Program-made: the position numbers and the translations under genes
From: JBEKDJ01 sp050014415
GTDB taxonomy: Bacteria; Desulfobacterota; BSN033; UBA1163
Length of the DNA: 29,057 nucleotides
Direction: 5' to 3'
Assembly (NCBI GenBank): GCA_050014415.1
Contig: JBEKDJ010000013.1
Span: forward strand, 1-29,057
Notes under the pieces: model-generated
Database searches by the model: none
The model's input: only the letters and a program-made list of their open reading frames with translations
What the model was told of the DNA's origin: nothing
Shown here: in pieces, positions 1 through 8,500 of the stretch
How positions within the stretch are numbered: the stretch's first letter is position 1
Layout of the letters: the number at the start of each line of letters is the position of its first letter

Positions 1-650
1 CTGAATGCAGCGCCTCCCAAGATCTTTGAGAAGCCAATCCCCCATTTCGCTGCTGCGTCGAAAGTCACCGTTGTTGAGAGCAAGCCACCGAAGCCGATGT
101 AGGCTCCTGCCAAGATACCCAAAACAAAGACGGTGAGCCAGGGAGAGGTTGCCTTTGCAACGCCAACTTTTTGCGCAACTGTCTCTGCAATTGTCCTGGG
201 CGCTTGATCCTCTAAACTGGGCACGGGGAATTGCCAGGACTTCATGATCATTTCGAATCGTCCAATGGCCTTTTTCTCTTCTGTGACCTTGCGTCTGACC
301 GCTTTCTTGACGGCCAGGATGATCTCATCCGGGCTGAAGGGTTTGGCGACGTAATCCATTGCCCCCCGTTTCATGGCTTCCGTGGCCCGGCCGACCGAGG
401 GGTAACCGCTGATCATCACCACGGAGGAATTCGGTGAACGACGGTCGATCTCCTCGACCACGTCCATCCCATCAAATCCTGGCATCATCCAGTCAACCAG
501 AATCACATCGAAGGATGAGTCTGAAACAAGTTTAAGGCCCTCTTGGGGACTGGCGGTGGTCACCACATCGAAACCCTCTGACTCAAATATTTTTCGGCAG
601 GACCTCAGAACAATTTCCTCGTCGTCAATAATGAGCATCTTCTCAGCCAT
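1..650 (-). CDS. Response-regulator receiver domain fused to a formate/nitrite transporter (FNT) channel, truncated by the window edge
   Basis: The frame is open from ATG 650 to the left edge (216 full codons, no stop seen). Residues 1-120 are a complete receiver domain: acidic pocket D9/D10, phospho-acceptor D53 (LVDWMMPGFDG), S81 in MISGYPS and K103 in AKPF. A linker of about 45 residues follows. From about residue 165 the sequence is the start of an FNT channel: KATSPWLTVFVLGILAGAYI, then GFGG, then SKILGGAAF, matching the KAT..P, AGAxIGxG and KLxGGxxFS pattern of FocA/NirC TM1-TM2. FNT proteins are pentameric channels for formate, nitrite or hydrosulfide. The start follows an AGGGGGT ribosome site. 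No ribosome site lies at the junction, so this appears to be one polypeptide. Substrate is inferred as formate only from the redox context. The gene lies downstream of a stand-alone receiver gene, past a repeat element. Confidence 0.88.
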   Translation of the reverse strand, partial: MAEKMLIIDDEEIVLRSCRKIFESEGFDVVTTASPQEGLKLVSDSSFDVILVDWMMPGFDGMDVVEEIDRRSPNSSVVMISGYPSVGRATEAMKRGAMDYVAKPFSPDEIILAVKKAVRRKVTEEKKAIGRFEMIMKSWQFPVPSLEDQAPRTIAETVAQKVGVAKATSPWLTVFVLGILAGAYIGFGGLLSTTVTFDAAAKWGIGFSKILGGAAF

Positions 651-680
651 TGTGACCCCCTGCACATGAGATAGATTGAT

Positions 681-814
681 GTCAAATGTCAAAGCTCAAA
701 GTTCAAATGAAATCCAAAGCCCGAAAACGTATGATCTTCGATTTTGTTGTTGAAGGGAAAGTATTTTGACATTTGAGCTTCATTTGGCATTTGGATTTTG
801 ACATTTGAGCTTTC
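681..814. repeat. Intergenic inverted-repeat element (family A, copy 1)
   Basis: The gap between two receiver genes is filled by short words that return in reverse complement. CAAATGTC at 683-690 pairs with GACATTTG at 768-775 and again at 800-807; AAGCTCAAA at 692-700 pairs with TTTGAGCTT at 772-780. A second copy lies at 15529-15609 inside the nuo operon; positions 680-700 and 15529-15549 are identical over 21 bases. It could act as an mRNA hairpin or be a miniature mobile repeat. Confidence 0.75.
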
Positions 815-824
815 TGTTCATTAT

Positions 825-1217
825 TTACCCAGCCCCCGTCGGAAAGGATTTTTTTGGAGGCACGTTTTTGAGAACCTGACGAACCGATTTCATCAATTCG
901 TCAGGTCTGAATGGTTTTGGGATAAAAAGGGTAGCCCCTAACCTAAGCACCTCAGTGATCGTTTCCGGAGTAGGATAACCGCTCATGATGATGATTGGAA
1001 TCTCCGGCCAATTCTTCTTAATCTCTCGCATGAGATACATGCCATCACGTTTTGGCATCTTCACATCGATGAGCAGAAGGTCGAAGTCGGAAGTCTTCAT
1101 CGACTCCAGTGCATTATCTGCACTGGGAACAGTGGAGACCTCAAAACCCTCCACCTCGAGGATGCGCCTGCAACTTCTGATCACGATGGCATCGTCATCC
1201 ACTACTAATATCTTCAT
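825..1217 (-). CDS. Stand-alone response-regulator receiver protein
   Basis: A 130-residue single-domain receiver (CheY-like) protein with D7/D8, phospho-acceptor D51 (LLIDVKMP), S79 (IMSGYP) and K101 (PKPF), then a short tail PPKKSFPTGAG and no output domain. I chose ATG 1217 because the domain begins there (MKILVVDDD) and an AGGAGGG site sits 8 bases upstream; the open frame extends to 1319 but that extension only overlaps the kinase. The start overlaps the end of the upstream Cache kinase by 23 bases, so the two are probably translationally coupled cognate partners. It is closely similar to the receiver half of the FNT fusion (SCRRILEVEGFEV against SCRKIFESEGFDV; shared SGYP and KPF.PDE), suggesting duplication. 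It may be a phosphate shuttle or sink. Confidence 0.9.
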   Translation of the reverse strand: MKILVVDDDAIVIRSCRRILEVEGFEVSTVPSADNALESMKTSDFDLLLIDVKMPKRDGMYLMREIKKNWPEIPIIIMSGYPTPETITEVLRLGATLFIPKPFRPDELMKSVRQVLKNVPPKKSFPTGAG

Positions 1218-3138
1218 GCTTCGTGCCCTCCTCCATGGGCAGCCAGATGGTAAAAGTACTTCCACGTCCGACCTTGCTTTGAACCCAAATCGTCCCTCCG
1301 TGGCGGTCAACAATTCCATAGGATACTGCTAAGCCAAGCCCTGTGCCCTGTCCGATCTCCTTTGTTGTAAAAAACGGGTCGAACAATTTGTCCAGATTCT
1401 CAGGAGGGATACCACAGCCCGTGTCGGTGCATAGAATCTGCACACCTTTCTGATCGGGCTTGCTGGCCGACAGCCCCATACCGGTTGTTATAGTAATACT
1501 ACCACCAGGTTCCGTGGCATCAAGAGCATTGATGATAATATTCAATAGGACACTTTGCATTTGGTTACGGTCCAAAGTAAGCTGGGGTAGTCCTTCACCC
1601 GGCTCGAAGTTCAAACTCACCCCTTTGATGAGGCTCTGATTTTCTACCAATGAAATGGTGAAACGAACGAGCCGATTCACATCCGTCGGCTCACGGTCTA
1701 GTTCCGTCTGACGGGAGAAATCGAGGAGACCCTTGACGATTTTCCGAACACGCTCTGTCTCTTGGGCGATCGTTTCGAGATCTGAGCGGACTTCAGCAGG
1801 GAGGTTCTTCTGTCGCAGGAGCATGTGCGTAAATGTGAATATCCCGGTAAGAGGATTGTTGATCTCGTGAGCCACCCCACCCGCAAGTTTGCCAATACTG
1901 GCCTGTTTTTCAGACTGCAGTAGTTTTATTTCGCTTTGTTTGTTCTGTTCCTGGAGTGATGCGAGCATCTCCTTGAATGTTTTCTGGAGGACCCCAAGAT
2001 TACTCTTTGAGATCGGTCCAATCTCCGGATAGAGGTTGCCCTGGGAAACTTGAATGCTCGCTTCGATCAACTGCTGTACAGGTCGGCTGGTTCTGTTAGC
2101 CGTGTAAGTTCCCAATCCAATCGCTAAAGCCATGCCTGCCACTGTCATGATGAAAAAAATGGAAAGGGCTTTTCTCCGGACATCAGCATATTTTGCCTCC
2201 AATACCCCAACATAGAGCATTCCAACCCTCTGGCCAAAAATGTCCTCGATGGGCTCGTAAGCTGTGATATACCAATCGTTTACGACGAAAGCACGATCGA
2301 TCCACTTCTTGCCTTGTTTTAGAACAAGGTCTTTCACCTCTTCAGAGGCCAGTGTTCCAACGGCGCGGTTGCCATCGGGAGAAACAACATTTGTAGAGAT
2401 ACGAAGATCGTTCAAGAAGATGGTAGCTGTTCCTATACTGCGACCATTGTAAGTCTCCTGCTGGAAGACAGTGTCTCGTACACTGTCGACGATCTCCTGG
2501 CTCCGGTTAAGAAGCACCCCGCCATAAAGAACACCGAGAAAACTGCCGGCTTCGAAGACCGGAACAGCGGCAGCAAGGGTCATTCCGGACGACTCCTCAG
2601 TCTGGAGCCTTGGGATTGCTCTCTTGGTAGGAACGAATTTGATTCTTGCTCGATTGGCTAGTTCAGGATCTTCAGCAAAGAGAGAATCATTGTTTAGAAT
2701 AACCGTGCCTGAGACAACGGTCTTTTGCTGCAGTGCCAAGTTTGCGATGGGATTAGGAAGGGTTGGCTCTTTGGGTATGGAATGAGGTCCGATGTGGCAG
2801 AGCGTTTTCCCCTCTTTCGTAATGATGCCTACAAAATCCAACTCGGTCTGCTGGGCAACATTCTTCAGTAGGCCAACAAGTTTCTGGGCGTCATGTTTCT
2901 CGAGGGACGACCGAAATACGGGCCCCAATGTCGTGACATTGAGGGCAACTTTGATCACCCTAATCCGGGAAAGGTAAATCTCCCGTGCCGCATTCAGGTC
3001 TAAACGGATTCGTGTCGTTGCCTCATTGAGAACAGCTTTATAGAGGAGTTGCCCGCCCACGATCAAGGCGACGCCACTTACCAAGATAGAGACGCCAAGA
3101 AAACTGAAGATGAGCTTAGACCGAGTGGAGTAAAACAC
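1195..3138 (-). CDS. Membrane sensor histidine kinase with extracytoplasmic Cache-type sensor, HAMP, HisKA and HATPase domains
   Basis: 647 residues. TM1 is at about 8-33, a large extracytoplasmic sensor at 34-325 with Cache-like features (MTLAAAVPVFEAGSFLGVLY; WYITAYEPIEDIFGQRVGML), TM2 at about 326-346, then HAMP (347-400, TANRTSRPVQQL). HisKA has H424 in GGVAHEINNPLTGI; the ATPase has the N-box (NIIINALDAT), DTGCGIPPE and GTGLGLAVSYGIV. The start is GTG 3138 after an AGGAAGG site. It phosphorylates itself on H424 and should pass phosphate to the overlapping receiver and probably the receiver-FNT fusion. Cache domains commonly bind small organic acids or amino acids; the ligand here cannot be read from sequence, and formate or another carboxylate is only a guess from context. 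It has its own promoter just upstream. Confidence 0.9.
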   Translation of the reverse strand: MFYSTRSKLIFSFLGVSILVSGVALIVGGQLLYKAVLNEATTRIRLDLNAAREIYLSRIRVIKVALNVTTLGPVFRSSLEKHDAQKLVGLLKNVAQQTELDFVGIITKEGKTLCHIGPHSIPKEPTLPNPIANLALQQKTVVSGTVILNNDSLFAEDPELANRARIKFVPTKRAIPRLQTEESSGMTLAAAVPVFEAGSFLGVLYGGVLLNRSQEIVDSVRDTVFQQETYNGRSIGTATIFLNDLRISTNVVSPDGNRAVGTLASEEVKDLVLKQGKKWIDRAFVVNDWYITAYEPIEDIFGQRVGMLYVGVLEAKYADVRRKALSIFFIMTVAGMALAIGLGTYTANRTSRPVQQLIEASIQVSQGNLYPEIGPISKSNLGVLQKTFKEMLASLQEQNKQSEIKLLQSEKQASIGKLAGGVAHEINNPLTGIFTFTHMLLRQKNLPAEVRSDLETIAQETERVRKIVKGLLDFSRQTELDREPTDVNRLVRFTISLVENQSLIKGVSLNFEPGEGLPQLTLDRNQMQSVLLNIIINALDATEPGGSITITTGMGLSASKPDQKGVQILCTDTGCGIPPENLDKLFDPFFTTKEIGQGTGLGLAVSYGIVDRHGGTIWVQSKVGRGSTFTIWLPMEEGTKHEDISSG

Positions 3139-3173
3139 CGCGCGCCTTCCTTCTTGTTTCCACCCACCACGCT

Positions 3174-3202
3174 ATTATAACTGTTAATCCCTATCGTTTC
3201 AA
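3174..3202 (-). promoter_or_regulatory. Sigma70-type promoter of the Cache kinase-receiver unit
   Basis: Read on the minus strand: TTGAAA (3202-3197), a 17-base spacer, then a perfect TATAAT (3179-3174). Transcription would start near 3167, giving a leader of about 29 bases before GTG 3138. This splits the cluster into two transcription units. Confidence 0.7.
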
Positions 3203-3208
3203 AACGAT
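3193..3208. promoter_or_regulatory. Palindrome overlapping the -35 box, possible operator
   Basis: ATCGTTT-CA-AAACGAT, 7-bp perfect arms with a 2-base centre. It covers the -35 hexamer of the kinase promoter, the position expected of a repressor site. It also lies 27 bases past the stop of the upstream kinase gene, but no T-run follows on the minus strand, so a terminator role is less likely. Confidence 0.4.
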
Positions 3209-3234
3209 CCGTCGCCGAATCATCTCAGTGTCGT

Positions 3235-5136
3235 CTAAGATTGTACCATCTCCTCAGAGGCAGAAGGGAGATAGATAACAAAGGTGGTTCCGAGGCCTTC
3301 TTCACTTTCCACCTGGATCTGGCCACCATGTTGGTCCACGATTTCTTTGACAATGGTCAACCCTAGGCCTGTGCCAATGACGTTCTTGACATTTGAGGCC
3401 CGAAAGAACTCGGTAAACAAACGGGGCATTTCGTCCTTGGGTATTCCAATGCCGCTATCGCTGAGAACAATGCGGACACCTTCATCGACGCCAGGCCAAA
3501 AGGTCATCCCGATGCGTCCTCCCTCAGGAGTGTATTTGATGGCGTTCGAAACAAGATTCTCTAGCATCTGTTCGACCATCTCCTGATCGCCCTTGATTCT
3601 GGGAAGATTCTCCGGAATAGTCAGCTCGAAGGAGAGCCTCTTCTGGGCTGCTTTTTCTTGGAATGTCTGGTGGATCCGATCCGTAACAATTCTAAGATCA
3701 ACCGGTCTATGTTCCACTCGCCATTGTCTGCTTTGACTCTTTGCCAAAGTCATGAGTTCATTGATCATCAGCAGCATGTTCTGAACCCGTTGATCAATCC
3801 GTCCCAGATGTTTCCGTAGTCTATCATTCATGTTACCCAGGTAGCCGTCTTGAACCACCTCGAGCATACTGGCCAAGGCGGCCAGCGGCGCCCGAAGGTT
3901 ATGCGCGACTCGATTTATGAAGCGGGATCGTTCCTGAATCAGGTTCTCGATGGCCTCATAAGCCCGGGCGTTCTCGATGGCAATGGCCACCAGCCCGGCT
4001 GCCTGACGGAAGAAATTCAATTCATCCGGGCCAAACTGCTCCGGCTGAGTGGAATAGGCTCCCAGGATGCCGATGACCCGATCTTCCACGATCAAGGGCA
4101 CAAACTGAACCGATTGAAGTTGGGCGGCTTCCAGATCTTCCCCAAATTGGAAAGACTCCCGTTGGGTCACATGGCCGGTGACAAAGGGCTCGCCCTCGAT
4201 GACCCTGCGGTTGAGGGGGCTTTTCGCCACCTCCACTACCCTGTTTCTTAGGAACTCCGCTGGCAGTCCGTGAGCCGCGGCAAACTCCAGGAATTTTCCG
4301 TCCTCGCTAAGGAGTTTGACCGAGATCGCCTGAACATCCATCCCCCGAGCCAGTTCCGAGCTTACGATACTAAGGACTCGTTCGAGGTGCTGTTTGGACC
4401 CAACGGTTTGGGTCATGGTGTAAAGGGTATTGAGTTTGTCATTCAGCGTTGTGACCGCCTCGGTGAGTTCGGCCAGGTCAAGGATTCGTCTCTCGAGCAT
4501 TCGCATCACGGCTGTGATAGAGATGGCGGTGATGAAGACAAAGCCAGAAAAAAAACCTAAGATTACTATCAGGCGGAAAGGCCGTTGTCCCAGATCGATC
4601 GCTTTGCCCTCGAAGAGCAAATCGTGGTGGGGAATCCAACCCAGGTACTCACTTGCCGCGATCAGGCCCATGCCTGCAACTGCGACGGCGGCAAAACTGT
4701 ATGTGGAACGACGGGGCAGAAAAATGGCAGAAAAAGTGATATGGAAGATGAAAAAGAAGATGAACGGGCTCGCCAGGCCGCCTGTGTAATGTATGAGGAG
4801 AAACATCGTGCCATAGTCAAAGCCTACCTGCCAGTAAGTGAAACGTTCGACATATTCCTTCTGATAGGGTTCACTCTTAACCCGTTGGCTCAAGAAAAAG
4901 AAAACGATATTGTAGGCTAGGATGAAACAGGCCAGCAGCAGGAGGGCATTCGTCTTACATCCGACGCCAATCCAACGGGCCAGGATCGTACCAACCCCAA
5001 TGCCGGCGGGAACCCACCAGCGTAATTTGATGAACCAGAGTGTCCTTTCCTCCAATTCACCCAGAAGAATCCTTTTCCGCTTGCGGAGTTCATCAGGCAG
5101 GTTGAGGAGGCCTCCTCCCTTTGCCGGATGGGCCAT
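3235..5136 (-). CDS. Membrane sensor histidine kinase with multi-TM N-terminus and GAF domain
   Basis: 633 residues. The N-terminal ~215 residues contain about six hydrophobic segments (near 40-60, 63-83, 105-117, 121-140, 146-165, 188-211), then a short helical linker, a GAF domain (about 245-395), HisKA with H412 in NRVAHNLRAPLAAL, and a HATPase domain (NLVSNAIKYTPEGG, DSGIGIPKDE, GTGLGLTIVKEIVDQHGG). The phosphorylation box has Asn where most kinases carry Glu or Asp after the His (HNLRAP). ATG 5136 follows GGAGGAAAGG. The gene starts 27 bases after the stop of the flavoprotein-receiver fusion, so the two are probably co-transcribed and the kinase is the best candidate to phosphorylate the receiver of that fusion. 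A GAF domain suggests a cytoplasmic small-molecule or redox input; no specific ligand residues can be assigned. Confidence 0.88.
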   Translation of the reverse strand: MAHPAKGGGLLNLPDELRKRKRILLGELEERTLWFIKLRWWVPAGIGVGTILARWIGVGCKTNALLLLACFILAYNIVFFFLSQRVKSEPYQKEYVERFTYWQVGFDYGTMFLLIHYTGGLASPFIFFFIFHITFSAIFLPRRSTYSFAAVAVAGMGLIAASEYLGWIPHHDLLFEGKAIDLGQRPFRLIVILGFFSGFVFITAISITAVMRMLERRILDLAELTEAVTTLNDKLNTLYTMTQTVGSKQHLERVLSIVSSELARGMDVQAISVKLLSEDGKFLEFAAAHGLPAEFLRNRVVEVAKSPLNRRVIEGEPFVTGHVTQRESFQFGEDLEAAQLQSVQFVPLIVEDRVIGILGAYSTQPEQFGPDELNFFRQAAGLVAIAIENARAYEAIENLIQERSRFINRVAHNLRAPLAALASMLEVVQDGYLGNMNDRLRKHLGRIDQRVQNMLLMINELMTLAKSQSRQWRVEHRPVDLRIVTDRIHQTFQEKAAQKRLSFELTIPENLPRIKGDQEMVEQMLENLVSNAIKYTPEGGRIGMTFWPGVDEGVRIVLSDSGIGIPKDEMPRLFTEFFRASNVKNVIGTGLGLTIVKEIVDQHGGQIQVESEEGLGTTFVIYLPSASEEMVQS

Positions 5137-5163
5137 GCCTTTCCTCCGGTCCCGGGGCTGAGA

Positions 5164-5568
5164 TCAGCCTCCGGCCAGGATGCCTTCGATCTTAGCAATG
5201 AGCTTCTTTGTATCTACTGGCTTTTCGAACATCCACCTGGCAGGCCATTCTTCTCCCGTGATGTGCTGAAATTTGTCGGGTCCCTCCTTTCGGACCCTTT
5301 CAAGGAAACTGGTCAAGAGAATGATGGGAAGATCTTTGAACCCAGGTTTCTTTTTAAGTTCGTAAGCCAAATCGAACCCTTCGGTTTCAGTCGTCATCAT
5401 GATATCAAGAACCATGAGGTCGGGCTTCTTGATTCTTAGGGCTTCAATAGCCTCGGCACCGTTGGTTGCAGTCCGGACCGCATAGCCATGACTCTCCAAG
5501 ATGATTTGAAGAGAGTCGCGAAAGTCAGGGTCGTCGTCCACGAGAAGAATTTCGCCCTTGGTCGCCAT
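5164..5568 (-). CDS. Possible internal translation product: free receiver protein from the 3' end of the flavoprotein gene
   Basis: Inside the fusion frame, ATG 5568 is preceded by AAAGGAGACCCT, a near-ideal ribosome site 5 bases from the start. Translation from here gives a complete 134-residue receiver (D11-D13, phospho-acceptor D55 in LMVLDIMM, T86 in LLTS, K116 in FEKPV). The 22 residues between the GltD end (RRCLQCD) and this Met look like tail. The simplest reading is that a separate receiver gene lost the upstream stop codon while keeping its own ribosome site, so both fused and free forms may be made. Confidence 0.55.
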   Translation of the reverse strand: MATKGEILLVDDDPDFRDSLQIILESHGYAVRTATNGAEAIEALRIKKPDLMVLDIMMTTETEGFDLAYELKKKPGFKDLPIILLTSFLERVRKEGPDKFQHITGEEWPARWMFEKPVDTKKLIAKIEGILAGG

Positions 5569-8500
5569 AGGGTCTCCTTTTGCGATCAGATGAGCCGGGT
5601 GATCAGCTGCCCAGGTTGCGTCGCATTGCAGGCATCGGCGGGCCTCGACGAAGGCCATCTCCGAGGTGTAGCCCAGTTCCACCTCGCGGAAATCGGTCCG
5701 TCGCACCTTGGACGAAGCCTTTGGCATCTGGATTTGAGGCTGCTCGACGGGCTCCCCGTCTGTTCTTAAGGGCATATCTACCATTTCTTCAGCCGGAGCA
5801 ATCCACGGCCTCTCCCCATTGGTCATCCGGATTGCAACGTCTATTGCCTGGGCTGCAGTCTGGCCGGCTTTGATTGCATCCACAACCATCGCAGGGCCTG
5901 TAACCGCCTCTCCGCCAGCCCACACCTTAGCATTGGTTGTACGGAGGTTCTTGTCCACTTTGACTGTGGCCTGGTTTCTCTCTATACCCACGGCGGGCAA
6001 GAAATCAAGAGCAGCCGTCCGGCCTATGGCGGATATCACCATCTCCGCCTTTTCAATGAATTCCGAACCCAATATTGGCCTTGGTTGCCTACGGCCGCTA
6101 TGGTCAAATTTATCGGGCCTCATCTGTGTCAGTTCAAGTCCTGTCGCCTTCCCGTATTGGGTAATCACCCTCACCGGGGCCACCAGAAACATGATTCGTA
6201 CTCCTTCTTCCTCTGCTGCTTTGATCATCCACGCCTGTGCTGTCATGTCATTACGCTCTCGGCGGTAGTAGAGGGTGACCTTTTTCGCCCCCAAACGAAT
6301 GGCTGTTCGAGCAGTATCTAAGGCTGAGATTCCCCCTCCGATCACAGCGACATGTCTGCCTACCTTGATTCCTTTGCCTAGGTTGTGCGCCCGCAGAAAC
6401 TCAACGGCGCTGAAGACGCCTTCGGCGTCTTCTCCAGGGATGTTTAAAAGAGAACTTTCTTGTGCACCCGTGGCTAGGTAAATGAAATCAAAGTCCTTAT
6501 CTAACGCTTCAAAAGTAACATTGCGTCCTACGCGGGTGTTGGTCAGAAGCTGCATGTTGGTTTGAAGGATATCTTCGATCTCACGATCAAGCTCGTTTCG
6601 CGGGAGTCTGAAGGCAGGAATCCCCCAGTAAAGCATGCCGCCTGCTTTAGGCAACTCTTCAAAGATGGTGACCCCGTACCCCCGTTTTCTAAGCTCCAGG
6701 GCAGCGGTTAACCCTGAAGGTCCTGCACCGACAATCGCCACCTTCTCCTTCCGAATAATCGGCAAGGGTTCTGCTTTGGGCCGTTTCGCATGGTCGGTGA
6801 TAAACCGCTCAAGATGCATGATTCCCACTGGCTCATCGAGTTGACCCCGTCGGCATTTCATCTGGCAGTCATGCCCACAGACTCGACCGCAGACACTTGG
6901 AAAGGGATTTGTCCTTTTCAGTACTTTGTAAGCGTCATCGATGCGGCCGGCCTGAATCAATGCAACGTAAGCCGGGACGTCCATGCTTACGGGACAGATG
7001 TGCTGACAGGGGCTTTTGAAAAGTCCTGCGCAAACTGCGGCAGGGCAGCGCCTGTCAAGGATGTGGGCTTCATACTCATCCCGGAAGTAGCGGATGGTGG
7101 TCAGTACGGGATTAGGCACGTTTTGTCCCAGACGACAAAGAGCTGTGTCTTTGGTCCTCTGTGACAAGTCTTCCAGAAGTTCAATATCCCCCTCGCGGCC
7201 TTCGCCCCGGCAGATCCTCTGGAGGATCTCTAGCATCCGTTTGGTCTCCACCTGACAGGAGGTGCACTTACCACAAACCTCGTTCTGGCAGAAATCCATA
7301 AAGTGGCGGGTCTTGTCCACCATACACGTATCATCGTCCATCACAATCATGCTACCGGAACCCATCATCGCGCCGACCTTGATGAGAGCGTCATAGTCGA
7401 TGCGCGTGTTTAAGTGCTCTAGAGACATGTAACCACCGGATGGCCCCCCTAACTGAACGGCTTTGAACTTCTTGCCACCTGGAATGCCACCGCCTATGTC
7501 GAAGACAATTTCGCCCACGGTGGTGCCCATAGGTACTTCAACTAAGCCGGCGTTATTGACCTTGCCGGCCAGGGAAAGAAGTTTGGTACCTTTGGACGAC
7601 TCTGTTCCAATGTCGGCATATGCCTCCCCGCCCAGTGAAATAATCCGAGGCATGTTAACATAGGTCTCAACATTGTTGAGGACGTTTGGTTTTTTCCACA
7701 ATTCTGACACGGTTGGAAGAGGAGGGTGGGGCTGAAGCATAGGGTGTCGTCCTTCAATTTCACCCATCGACGCTGTTTCTTCTCCACATACGAACGCACC
7801 CGATCCCTGATGCACCTCTATGTCGAAATTGGACCCCGACTTGAGAATGTTTTTACCAAGAAGTCCATATGCTCGGGCTTGGTGGATCGCGAGATTGATT
7901 CTTTTCACCGCCAGAGAAGATTCGGCGTTACAATAGATATAGCCCTGGTGTGCCCCGATCGCTTTTGCCGCAATGATCATCCCCTCGATCACCGCGTGAG
8001 GGTCCGCTTCCATTACGCCGCTACCCACAAAAGCGCCTGAATCAGCTTCCTCTGCGGTACAGAGAACAACCCTAACATCCTCTTTGGAGTTGGCACACAA
8101 TTCCAGCATAATCCCCGTGGGAAAGCCAACGTTTCCCCGCCCCCGAAGGCCTGAGATCTTGATTTCGGAAATGACCTCTGAGTAAGTCATCTTAAGCAGG
8201 GCCTTGGCCGCCGCGAGATAGCCGTCCCGCCAAATATAGTCATCGATCTTGTCAGGATCGATCAGACCCTTATTGCGAAGAACGCAGGATTTCTGAAGAG
8301 CAAAAAACTTAAGCTGGGAGATGTGGGGGATGATTCCTTCGAAATCCGACTTGATTGGCATTGGTTCTTCATTCACTGCTTCGCCTCGCGCCAGGGCAAA
8401 GTTGACTTGAACCTTACCACCCAGAATGTGGTGCTGAAAGATCTGTCGCGCCTTCTGCTCGTCAATTCGCTGATAGATGATTGGCTCCTGACCCAGCAGC

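Noticed and set aside
1218..1319. Longer start for the stand-alone receiver
   Set aside because: The extra 34 residues only re-read the kinase 3' end in another frame; the receiver fold and a good ribosome site begin at 1217.
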